DNA from: Methanofollis sp. UBA420 | GTDB taxonomy: Archaea; Halobacteriota; Methanomicrobia; Methanomicrobiales; Methanofollaceae | Direction of reading: 5' to 3' | Assembly (NCBI RefSeq): GCF_002498315.1 | Contig: NZ_DAGX01000005.1 | Location: forward strand, 308,565 to 372,564 | Length of the DNA: 64,000 nt | Shown: piece after piece, positions 8,531 through 16,012 of the stretch | Layout: every line of letters begins with the position of its first letter | Numbering within the stretch: the first letter of the stretch is position 1 | Position numbers and translations under genes: made by a program | The notes under the pieces: model-generated | Told to the model about the DNA's origin: nothing | Databases searched by the model: none | What the model saw: the letters and a program-made list of their open reading frames with translations, nothing else

Positions 8531-9250
8531 CTATCCCTCCCACCTGATACTTCGCAGGGCGACCCGCACAAGGCCCAGATTGGCATTGGCTGCGGTGAGG
8601 ACACAGAGGGAGAGGTCACCAAAGGGAGCGATGATCAATTTTCCACCCGGCGTCTCCAGGATGATCTCGTCGAGACAGCCCATCTCCATGTCGTCGGCAA
8701 TCTTCAGGCCGGCCCTGAGAAGGTCCTCGGAGATGGCGGCGATACGGTCAAAGTCGGTCGCACCGACAGACTGGACGGCAAAACCCTCATAGAACGCGGA
8801 TACGGCGACGACTCCCGGCTGGGAGAGGATGAGGTGCAGCGACTCCTCGTTCAGTTCGGGTACCGCGGACCCTGCAGGGGCAGAATCCTCGGCCTCGGGA
8901 AACGTCGTTACAGGAACCGCACCCCCCTCATCTGGACTCTCCCAGCCAATAAGGTACCCCGCATCCCGGCATCTCTCCAGGGCAAGGTCGTATTCGTCAT
9001 CCCCGTACCTGCTGAGTTCGCAGGGGAGTGACGATTCGGCAAGGAGGCGGGCGAGGGCAAAACCACCTCTCAACTCCTTTGTCCCCTCCCGGCACCAGGC
9101 AGCTACCGCTTTTCCCTCGTCAGAGAGGACGAAGCCTTCGCCGTCGTCGGTGCGCACTCGCACAATGGCGTGGAACGCCTCGGTAAATGGCAGCACCTCG
9201 GTGAGAGGGGCCGTCATGCTCCCGAAAGTCTTCCCATCAGGCAACATCAT
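8531..9250 (-). CDS. DUF2226-like N-terminus fused to roadblock/LC7-like C-terminus
   Basis: 239 aa. Residues 1-105 resemble the DUF2226 input domain (FHAIVRVRTDDGEGFVLSDE, YDLALERCRDAGYLIGW). Residues 130-239 read as a roadblock/LC7 fold (SQPGVVAVSAFYEGFAVQSV, DRIAAISEDLLRAGLKIADD, then ETPGGKLIIAPFGDLSLCVL). Roadblock modules regulate small GTPases or scaffold motors, and in archaea also accompany type IV filament and signalling loci. It sits between a stand-alone roadblock gene and the PATAN-like gene with gaps of 10 and 3 bp. Confidence 0.6.
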   Translation of the reverse strand: MMLPDGKTFGSMTAPLTEVLPFTEAFHAIVRVRTDDGEGFVLSDEGKAVAAWCREGTKELRGGFALARLLAESSLPCELSRYGDDEYDLALERCRDAGYLIGWESPDEGGAVPVTTFPEAEDSAPAGSAVPELNEESLHLILSQPGVVAVSAFYEGFAVQSVGATDFDRIAAISEDLLRAGLKIADDMEMGCLDEIILETPGGKLIIAPFGDLSLCVLTAANANLGLVRVALRSIRWEG

Positions 9251-9260
9251 GATACGTACT

Positions 9261-9614
9261 CTACAGAGCCGCGATGATCCGTTCCTTGTTCTTCTTCAGT
9301 TCGTACCGGATCCTGCCGATATTGGCGCCGTCACCGGCAACGATGGCGATGAGTTCGTCCTCCGAAAGAGGAGAGAGGAGGATAGGCCCGCTCTGCAGTT
9401 CGACAAGCATCTGATTGAGAACCCCTTTGCCAAGTTCGGTACCCATCGCCTCGGAGGTACCCATGCCTGTCGATGCCATGGCTCCGAGGGCATCGGTGTC
9501 GATATCCCCGGAGATTGCGTCTTCGATCACAAACCCGTCCCGCCCGACGACAACAGCAGCGGTCACACCATCAAGCCTGAGAAACTCCGTCAAGATCTGT
9601 TTGAGCATCTCCAT
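9261..9614 (-). CDS. Roadblock/LC7 domain protein
   Basis: 117 aa, the length of a single roadblock domain. It shows LDGVTAAVVVGRDGFVIEDA (strands 1-2), LGAMASTGMGTSEAMGTELG (central helix) and GPILLSPLSEDELIAIVAGD (strands 3-5), ending in a basic helix. Roadblock proteins are dimeric platforms or GTPase-activating partners. The ATG at 9614 is separated by one base from the stop of the hydrogenase large subunit, so both are almost certainly on one transcript. Confidence 0.9.
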   Translation of the reverse strand: MEMLKQILTEFLRLDGVTAAVVVGRDGFVIEDAISGDIDTDALGAMASTGMGTSEAMGTELGKGVLNQMLVELQSGPILLSPLSEDELIAIVAGDGANIGRIRYELKKNKERIIAAL

Positions 9615-9615
9615 T

Positions 9616-11019
9616 TTAATTCACTTCCTTCTCCTGAATAATCTCATGACCGCTGCCGGACCGCTGTACCACCCGGATCCGCATCGGCATCCGACCCAGG
9701 GCATGGGTTGCACAGGAGATGCATGGATCATAGGCACGGATGACGGTTTCGATCCTGTTCGATGCTGCTTCAGTCAGTTCCCCGCCGACGATCACCTTGC
9801 GGGCAGCGTCCTCGATCCCTCTGTCCATTGCGTAGTTGTTCTGGCAGGTGGCGACGATGAGGTTGCACTTCTCGATCATGCCCTGCTCGTCTACCGTGTA
9901 GTCATGGATGAGGGTGCCGCGCGGGGCCTCGACGATCCCGACGCCACGCCTTGCCGCGATGCCGGAAACCGGCGTCCTGACATCGGTGCCGGTGATGGCC
10001 GGGTCTTCAAGGAGGGCGACCGCTTTCTCACAGGCGCCGAGGAACTCGACGTACCGCGCAATGTTGTAGGCGAGGGTCGTCTGGGTGCAGGCGCCGAAGG
10101 TCTCGTGATACCGGGCAAGGGCGGCGTCGGCCTTCGGCGTGCCCATGGACCGGACGATGTTCAGCCTGGCGAGGGGGCCGACCCGGTAGTGGTCGCCGCC
10201 GGCAAGGCGGCAGAACTTGAGGTACGACCAGTCCTCAGAGTATTCCCTGATCTGCCGGGCGTATTCCTGGCCGGTGAATGAACCGACTTCCGACCCGTCC
10301 TTCCCCAGGATCTTCACCTCACCGCCAAGAACGCTGTGGATCCCGTTGTCGGAGAGGCCCATGAAGGCCGTCTCGACCGCACCAAGGGAGAGGTCGACGC
10401 CGTCCATGATCCCCTGCGCCGTCTCCCATCCCTCTTCGGCAACGGTAAGGCCTGCCTGTGCCGATGCAAGGAGGGTCTGGCGCTGGTCTTCGGAGAGGGG
10501 TCTGGACATGCCGCCGGGGATGGCGTTCGAGGGGTGGATCGGTTTGCCGCCGACGGCCTCGGTAATCCTCTGGCCGAGTTTTCTCACCTCGATCGCCTTC
10601 TTTGCGATCTCCGGGACCTTCTTCGCAAGCCCGATGACGTTCCTCTCCTCTGCCGGGGCGTCGCCGAGGAGGAAATCAGGGGCGGCGAGCATGAAGAAGT
10701 GGAGGGCGTGCGAGTGAATGTACTGCCCGGCCATCAGGAGTTCCCTGAGTTTTTTCGCGGTGGCGGGCGGTTCCGCACCGAAGATCTGGTCAGTGGCCAT
10801 AGCCGCCGCCACATGGTGGGAGGTGGGGCAGATCCCGCAGATGCGCGGGGTGATCCTCGGCGCCTCCTCAACAGCCGCACCGAGAAGGAACTTCTCAAAG
10901 CCGCGGAGTTCGACGACATTGAAGTGGGCGCTCGAAACCTCGCCTTTCTCGTCGAGGTCGATCCGCACCTCCGCATGCCCCTCGACCCGGGTCACCGGCG
11001 AGATGGTCAGCCGCGTCAA
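9616..11019 (-). CDS. NiFe hydrogenase large subunit, Mvh-like
   Basis: 467 aa, close to MvhA of F420-non-reducing hydrogenase (about 470 aa). The N-terminal nickel ligands lie in RICGICPTSHH and the C-terminal pair in DPCISCATH. A 28-residue tail after that His would be removed by a maturation protease. The start is TTG at 11019, overlapping the stop of the small-subunit gene; it is right because the family-typical opening (TISPVTRVEGHAEV) is already at residue 5. The subunit holds the NiFe(CN)2CO site for H2 activation. No MvhD, HdrABC, F420-binding or membrane subunit is nearby. Confidence 0.9.
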   Translation of the reverse strand: MTRLTISPVTRVEGHAEVRIDLDEKGEVSSAHFNVVELRGFEKFLLGAAVEEAPRITPRICGICPTSHHVAAAMATDQIFGAEPPATAKKLRELLMAGQYIHSHALHFFMLAAPDFLLGDAPAEERNVIGLAKKVPEIAKKAIEVRKLGQRITEAVGGKPIHPSNAIPGGMSRPLSEDQRQTLLASAQAGLTVAEEGWETAQGIMDGVDLSLGAVETAFMGLSDNGIHSVLGGEVKILGKDGSEVGSFTGQEYARQIREYSEDWSYLKFCRLAGGDHYRVGPLARLNIVRSMGTPKADAALARYHETFGACTQTTLAYNIARYVEFLGACEKAVALLEDPAITGTDVRTPVSGIAARRGVGIVEAPRGTLIHDYTVDEQGMIEKCNLIVATCQNNYAMDRGIEDAARKVIVGGELTEAASNRIETVIRAYDPCISCATHALGRMPMRIRVVQRSGSGHEIIQEKEVN

Positions 11020-11942
11020 TTCCCTGCCCCCTTCACGAGGTCACGGATCTTTGAGATCTCTTTGTCTTCCATGATCAGGCTCCCGATAGTGAAGGGATAC
11101 ATGGTGTGGGCCACGTCATAGACCTCCTTTTCGACCTCCTTCTGGGGGAGATCGGTGAGGTCGGCGATCCGCTTCACCATCATATTGTAGATGTCACGGC
11201 AGGGTTCCCTGAGGATGTCGAGGGAGGGGCCGTTGCAGCCGTGGCAGGGGACGTTGTTGTGCGGGCAGGAGGCGTTGCACCGGCCGAAGGTGACAGGGCC
11301 GAGGCAGAGATAGCCCTGGCCGAGGAGGCAATGCTCGCGGTCGGGAATACCTTCATAGCGCCTCTTCAGATGCCAGTCCTTGACATCACCCATCTTCCGG
11401 TCGCACTCCGAACAGACCGATTTTTTGGAGAGTTCGACCCTGTTCCCGGAAACAAGGGCCGGAAGGATCTCTTTCAAAAACTTCTCCTTCGGGGGGCAAC
11501 CGGTGACATAGTAATCCACTTTCACAAGGTCGCCGACGGCAAAGGCACGGTACAGGAAGGGGGGGACGTCAGTGGGGACGACGTTCCCTTCGTCCGCAGT
11601 TTCGACGCCGCGGTAGACGCAGGCAAAGAGGTCCTCCTGTTTGCCGAGCATGGACAGGCCCGAGACCCCGCCGTAGCAGGCGCAGGTGCCGAAGGCGATG
11701 AGGGTCTTCGCCCGCTTCCTGAGAAGTCTCAGGCGCGCCTCGTTCTCCTCGTTCCTGACGGCCCCGGTGACGAAGGCGATGTCGATACCTTCGGGGGGTT
11801 CTTTCGCGTCCATGATCACCGGGGAATAGACGATATCGGCCTGCGCCACAAGGTCGAGGAGGGCCTCGTGAAGGTCGAGGACGGATATGGTGCAGCCTGA
11901 GCACCCTGCAAGTTCTTCGATTGCTATCTTCATAACCATCAT
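11016..11942 (-). CDS. NiFe hydrogenase small subunit, Mvh-like (MvhG type)
   Basis: 308 aa from ATG 11942, the length of MvhG. The proximal cluster ligands begin with AGCSGC; GTCACYGGV and YYVTGCPPKEKF complete that site. CNASCPHNNVPCHGC and the other C-terminal Cys residues should carry the medial and distal FeS clusters. There is no Tat signal, so the enzyme is cytosolic, which excludes Vht/Vho-type periplasmic enzymes. GTG 11945 or ATG 11933 are possible alternative starts. It passes electrons from the large subunit, probably to the ferredoxin of the same operon. Confidence 0.9.
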   Translation of the reverse strand: MMVMKIAIEELAGCSGCTISVLDLHEALLDLVAQADIVYSPVIMDAKEPPEGIDIAFVTGAVRNEENEARLRLLRKRAKTLIAFGTCACYGGVSGLSMLGKQEDLFACVYRGVETADEGNVVPTDVPPFLYRAFAVGDLVKVDYYVTGCPPKEKFLKEILPALVSGNRVELSKKSVCSECDRKMGDVKDWHLKRRYEGIPDREHCLLGQGYLCLGPVTFGRCNASCPHNNVPCHGCNGPSLDILREPCRDIYNMMVKRIADLTDLPQKEVEKEVYDVAHTMYPFTIGSLIMEDKEISKIRDLVKGAGN

Positions 11943-12505
11943 CACTTCAGGATCAGTTTTTTCAGGCAGGCATTCGGGCCGGTGTGGACGATCTCCAGTT
12001 TCGCCCGTTTCCCGGTGATCTCCTCGATCGCACCGACCACATAGCCGTACAATGTCTGGCAGAGGGGGCCGCCCTGGTCCATGCCGTTGCGGCGGAGGGT
12101 CTGGCGGACGATGCAGTCGTGGAAGACGAGGAAGATGAAGGTCTCCCCGTTCTCGGTGACGACATAGTTCTCTTTGTCCTCGGGTTTCCAGAGTTCGAAG
12201 GTGTACTGGCCGTGGAGGATGTACGAGAGTTCGCGCAGGGCTTCCTCGACATTGTCGATCTTCCTGAAGTACTTCGCCGTCTCGTGGCCGAACTTTTTGC
12301 CGGCGCGGTAGGTGACGGCGTTCGCGCCGCGGCCCGCGATCTCTTCGAGGGACTTGATGATCATGCCGTTCATATGCATGACGCCGTGGAGGGTTGGTTC
12401 GAGTTCCTTCGGGTTCGGCGAGCAGGAGAGAGGGACGTCCTCGGCCTTGAAGACCGCACCTGCATGAAACTGTTTGTTCATCTCTTCCGCAGTAATGTCG
12501 ACCAT
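11942..12505 (-). CDS. V4R-like (hydrocarbon-binding/4-vinyl-reductase fold) protein
   Basis: 187 aa. The helix GMIIKSLEEIAGRGANAVTY, the glycine turn YRAGKKFG, and a C-terminal region with Cys residues (HDCIVRQTL, GGPLCQTLYGYVVGAIEEIT, GPNACLKKL) match the V4R/BchJ fold, a small-molecule or metal-binding domain that also serves as a sensor input. Its start overlaps the ferredoxin stop (TGATG) and its stop overlaps the small-subunit start. In such an operon it may be a hydrogenase assembly factor, a scaffold or a ligand sensor; the sequence does not decide. Family assignment is by pattern. Confidence 0.65.
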   Translation of the reverse strand: MVDITAEEMNKQFHAGAVFKAEDVPLSCSPNPKELEPTLHGVMHMNGMIIKSLEEIAGRGANAVTYRAGKKFGHETAKYFRKIDNVEEALRELSYILHGQYTFELWKPEDKENYVVTENGETFIFLVFHDCIVRQTLRRNGMDQGGPLCQTLYGYVVGAIEEITGKRAKLEIVHTGPNACLKKLILK

Positions 12506-12750
12506 CAGATCACCCGATTGAGCATCTCGCAGACGCGGATATCAACATAGTGACGTTTCGAGGGGTAGACCCCCCGGTGTTCCAGTGCCTGGGCAGGGCA
12601 GATCTCATGGCAGGAGAGACAGCCCATGCAGTTCTCGGGACGGACAGGAACACTGGTTCCATCCTTGAGTTCATAGACCCGCATCGGACAATCCTTCACG
12701 CAAAGACCGCATCCGTTACAGGCCGTTGAATCGACAGTTATCTCTATCAC
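12505..12750 (-). CDS. 2[4Fe-4S] ferredoxin
   Basis: 81 aa from GTG 12750, preceded by GGTGG; the open frame extends to a TTG at 12768. Two complete cluster motifs are visible, CNGCGLCVKDCP and CMGCLSCHEICP, giving a two-cluster ferredoxin. As the first gene of the hydrogenase operon it is the likely electron carrier or dedicated subunit replacing the MvhB polyferredoxin and MvhD of classical Mvh operons (inference). It is divergent from the prepilin peptidase gene across an AT-rich 112-bp spacer that must hold both promoters. Confidence 0.88.
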   Translation of the reverse strand: MIEITVDSTACNGCGLCVKDCPMRVYELKDGTSVPVRPENCMGCLSCHEICPAQALEHRGVYPSKRHYVDIRVCEMLNRVI

Positions 12751-12862
12751 ACACACCACCGGATTCAAACGGAGAATGATACAATTCTCCTATTCCACAG
12801 TATTAAAATGTATTGAAAATAGTTAGCCTTAAAAAGGGATGAAAATATAAGAAATATGAGTC

Positions 12863-13657
12863 ATGATACTTCCTCTTGTCATCGCATCTCTTGCTGTGGG
12901 TGCAACGCTTATGTACGCATCGGTTCTCGATCACCGTGACCGGCGGGTGCCCTTCCGCACCTGGTACCCGATGCTTATAGTGGCAGGGCCCTCTGCTGTA
13001 ATATTTTACGCAGGCCTCCTCACCGGGGGCCTTGCCGGCACGGCCCTGTACTTCCTCGCGCTCTCCCTGATCTTTGCCGCCGTCTTCTATACCTTCGGCA
13101 TGCTCCACCTCTTCGGAGGCGCCGATGCCTGGGCCCTGATCTTTCTCTCCCTCTGTATCCCGGCCTTCCCGGTCGAGCCTCTGCTCGGCGTCCCGCCCAT
13201 GGGTTTCTTTCCCTTCTCCGTGATCACAGACGCCCTCCTCCTCAACCTCGTCGCGCCCCTCGCCCTCTGCGCGTATAATATCGTGAAGGGGAACAGGGCG
13301 CCCTTCCCGTACATGTTCTTCGGCTATCCGGTGGAAGGGAAAGATATCAGGAACCATTTCGGCTTTGTGATGGAGGAGATCACCGAGGAGGAGGACAGGA
13401 CGATCACCCGCCGCTTCCTCAAGATCCGCGAGTCCCTGCGGCGGACTGTGCAGGGCGGCGAACGGCGGATGTACACAAAGGACCTGCGCGAGCACCCCGA
13501 GCGCTACGCGCAGGAACTCGCCCTGTACAGGAAGGCAGGCAGAGTCTGGATCAGTTATGCCGTCCCCTTCATCATCCCGATCACCGCCGGTTTCGTCACG
13601 GCACTTTTTATCGGCGACCTGCTCTTTATGATCATAAAGGTACTTGCAGGAGTATGA
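12863..13657 (+). CDS. Prepilin peptidase, A24 family (PibD/EppA/ArlK-like)
   Basis: 264 aa, multi-spanning. The two aspartates of the GxGD-type proteases are visible: one in SVLDHRDRRVP in the first loop, the other in HLFGGADAWAL (GGAD). A charged cytosolic insert (about residues 165-235, rich in Glu, Arg and Lys) precedes a final membrane helix. The enzyme removes class III signal peptides from archaeal pilins or archaellins. It lies 112 bp from the divergent hydrogenase operon that leads into a filament ATPase and F proteins, so it may serve that machine. An AT-rich element (GAAAATATAAGAAATAT) lies just upstream of the ATG. Confidence 0.88.
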   Translation: MILPLVIASLAVGATLMYASVLDHRDRRVPFRTWYPMLIVAGPSAVIFYAGLLTGGLAGTALYFLALSLIFAAVFYTFGMLHLFGGADAWALIFLSLCIPAFPVEPLLGVPPMGFFPFSVITDALLLNLVAPLALCAYNIVKGNRAPFPYMFFGYPVEGKDIRNHFGFVMEEITEEEDRTITRRFLKIRESLRRTVQGGERRMYTKDLREHPERYAQELALYRKAGRVWISYAVPFIIPITAGFVTALFIGDLLFMIIKVLAGV

Positions 13658-13661
13658 GGTG

Positions 13662-14024
13662 ATGGAACTGAACTATACAGACGGCCTTGTCCCGGTCGTG
13701 GTGCAGGACGCGGAGACAAAAGAGGTTCTGATGCTCGCCTGGGCGAACGAGGAGGCAGTGCGGCTGACCGGGGAGACAGGGTATGCCCACTACTGGTCGC
13801 GCAGCAGGCAGAAGATCTGGAAGAAGGGAGAGGAGAGCGGGAATGTGCAGGAGGTCGTGGAGGTCAGGGCCGACTGCGACGCGGACGCCCTCCTGTACCT
13901 TGTCAGGCAGAGGGGAGCGGCCTGCCATACCGGCCATTATTCCTGTTTTTACCGGACGATCGAGGGGAGGGAGATCGCCGCGCCGCTCTTCGATCCTGCG
14001 GATGTATATGCTAATAAAGGATAA
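13662..14024 (+). CDS. hisI: Phosphoribosyl-AMP cyclohydrolase
   Basis: 120 aa from ATG 13662, with CAGGAG about 9 bases upstream; an in-frame TTG at 13644 is less likely. The family core HYWSRSRQKIWKKGEESGN and the zinc ligands in VRADCDADALL and GAACHTGHYSCF are intact. It opens the ring of PR-AMP in the third step of histidine synthesis. It is a stand-alone HisI without the HisE domain, as is common in archaea. It follows the prepilin peptidase by 4 bp, probably in one transcript. Confidence 0.95.
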   Translation: MELNYTDGLVPVVVQDAETKEVLMLAWANEEAVRLTGETGYAHYWSRSRQKIWKKGEESGNVQEVVEVRADCDADALLYLVRQRGAACHTGHYSCFYRTIEGREIAAPLFDPADVYANKG

Positions 14025-14051
14025 AGACACGTAGAATATGGTGAATTTTTT

Positions 14052-15986
14052 ATGAAAATAGTGCCTGATACAAGTGTCGTCATAGACGGACGCATCACCC
14101 AGATGATAAAAACCGGTGAATATACAGGGTCGACAATAATCATTCCGGAAGCGGTCGTTGCTGAGCTCGAGGCCCAGGCAAACCAGGGCCGCGAGATCGG
14201 TTTCTCCGGTCTGACAGAACTGCAGAACCTCTCCAGAATGGCGGGCGAGGGGACTATAGAACTCCGATATGTGGGGGAACGCCCAAGTCTCAGCCAGGTC
14301 AAACTCGCAAGCGGCGGCGAGATCGACGCCCTGATCAGGAACGTCGCCATCGAGTATGATGCCAGGTTCGTCACCAGCGATGTCGTCCAGTCAGAGGTCG
14401 CAAAGGCAAAGGGGATCGATGTCATGTACCTGAAGCCCCAGGTCGGCGAGTGCACCCCTCTCATGCTCGACCAGTACTTCGACGAGGAGACGATCGCCGT
14501 CCACCTTAAAGAACGCGTCCCGCCGATGGCAAGAAAAGGGACGATGAAGAACCTGCGCCTTGTGCAACTCCGCGACAGCCCGATGAACGAGTATGAACTC
14601 CGCACCATGGCACAGGAAGTGCTCGAAAGGGCAAAGCGCGATCCCGACGGCTTCATCGAGATCGAACGCCGCGGCATCACCGTGGTGCAGATAGGATCGA
14701 TCAGGATCGCAATCGCCCGTCGGCCCTTCTCCGACGGGATGGAGATCACAGCGGTCAGGCCGATCCGTGACGTGGCACTCGAAAACTACGCGATGGCAGA
14801 CCTGATCAAGGAAAGGATCACGGGTGTCCGTCAGGGCGTTCTCATTGCCGGGCCGCCGGGTGCCGGGAAGAGTACGCTCGCCCAGAGCGTCGCCACCTTC
14901 CTTGCCGATAAGGAGTTTATCGTCAAGACGATGGAGGCCCCGCGCGACCTTCAGGTGCCAGACAACATCACCCAGTACACGGCCCTCGAAGGGAGCATGG
15001 AGAACACCGCCGAGGTGCTCCTGCTCGTGCGGCCCGACTACGTCATTTTCGACGAACTGCGGAAGAACGAGGATTTCCGCGTCTTTGCCGATATGCGCCT
15101 TGCCGGCGTCGGCATGGTCGGCGTGATCCATGCGATGGAGGTGAAGGACGCGATTCAGCGCTTCTTCGGCCGGGTCGAGCCGAGCGTCCTGCCCCAGATC
15201 ATAAACACCATCATCTACGTGGACAACGGCGAGATCACCAGGGTCTACGATGTCAGCTTCTCGATCAAGGTGCCCGAAGGCATGAACTCCGACCTGCACA
15301 TCAGGCCGGTGACGACCGTGCGCGACACGGTGACCGACAGGATTGCCTTCGAGATCTTCAAGTACGAGGGCGAGACGATCGTGATGCCGACAGGGGACGG
15401 CGCCGAAAAGAAAGTACCGGTGAAGAAGGTCGAGGAAAAGGTCGAGGCGAAGGCTGAAGAGAAGGTTCCCGAGACAGTTGCCGAAGAAAAACCCGAAGCC
15501 GAGGAGAAAGAGACCGCCTGGGAGGTCACCGAACGGGAGGTCCAGCGTGAACTCGGCCGGTTCACCGCCGGGGCTATCGATGTCTTCATGAAGAGCGACA
15601 CGAAGGCCGTCGCCTATATCGAGGACAAAGATGTCCCCGCAGCCATCGGGAGGGGCGGCAAGAATATCGCCGGGATCGTGAACAAGATCGGCATCGGGAT
15701 CGACATCAGGCCGCGTTCCGAACTCCCTCTCCCTGAGGTGAAGGAGACCGCCGAGGAAATGCCCGCGAGCGAGGGCCTGCGCCTCCGCGTCGAGAAGAAG
15801 CATCTCACCCTGGTCGCCCCCGAATTCAGGGAGGCGATCGTCGATGTTTTTGCCGGGAAAGAGTACCTCTTTACTGCAACAGTAAACGAGAAGGGCGAGA
15901 TCGACCTGGCAAAGAGCAGCAGCATCGCACAGGAACTGATCCGCAGGTACAACGACCGTGAGGCCATCAGACTGAGACCTGTATAA
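14052..15986 (+). CDS. PIN domain-AAA ATPase-KH protein (PINA-like)
   Basis: 644 aa. An N-terminal PIN domain (VPDTSVVIDGRITQMI, with acidic residues in EAVVAELEAQ and ARFVTSDVV) is followed by a GspE/PilT-like ATPase with Walker A GPPGAGKST near residue 270, a Glu/Lys-rich linker (about 455-495) and a KH-like RNA/DNA-binding segment (IGRGGKNIAGIVNKIGIGID). Archaeal proteins of this layout are widely conserved; the Sulfolobus representative PINA is described as a hexameric ATPase acting on Holliday junctions. GGTGA about 6 bases upstream supports the ATG. Despite its PilT-like ATPase it is probably not a secretion component. Confidence 0.85.
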   Translation: MKIVPDTSVVIDGRITQMIKTGEYTGSTIIIPEAVVAELEAQANQGREIGFSGLTELQNLSRMAGEGTIELRYVGERPSLSQVKLASGGEIDALIRNVAIEYDARFVTSDVVQSEVAKAKGIDVMYLKPQVGECTPLMLDQYFDEETIAVHLKERVPPMARKGTMKNLRLVQLRDSPMNEYELRTMAQEVLERAKRDPDGFIEIERRGITVVQIGSIRIAIARRPFSDGMEITAVRPIRDVALENYAMADLIKERITGVRQGVLIAGPPGAGKSTLAQSVATFLADKEFIVKTMEAPRDLQVPDNITQYTALEGSMENTAEVLLLVRPDYVIFDELRKNEDFRVFADMRLAGVGMVGVIHAMEVKDAIQRFFGRVEPSVLPQIINTIIYVDNGEITRVYDVSFSIKVPEGMNSDLHIRPVTTVRDTVTDRIAFEIFKYEGETIVMPTGDGAEKKVPVKKVEEKVEAKAEEKVPETVAEEKPEAEEKETAWEVTEREVQRELGRFTAGAIDVFMKSDTKAVAYIEDKDVPAAIGRGGKNIAGIVNKIGIGIDIRPRSELPLPEVKETAEEMPASEGLRLRVEKKHLTLVAPEFREAIVDVFAGKEYLFTATVNEKGEIDLAKSSSIAQELIRRYNDREAIRLRPV

Positions 15987-16012
15987 AGAGAGTATCGTGG
16001 GAGTGACATACC

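Noticed and set aside
14052..15986. PIN-ATPase as toxin (VapC) or pilus retraction ATPase (PilT)
   Set aside because: The PIN-AAA-KH layout is that of a conserved archaeal housekeeping family; no antitoxin gene is adjacent and the ATPase resembles PilT only in fold.
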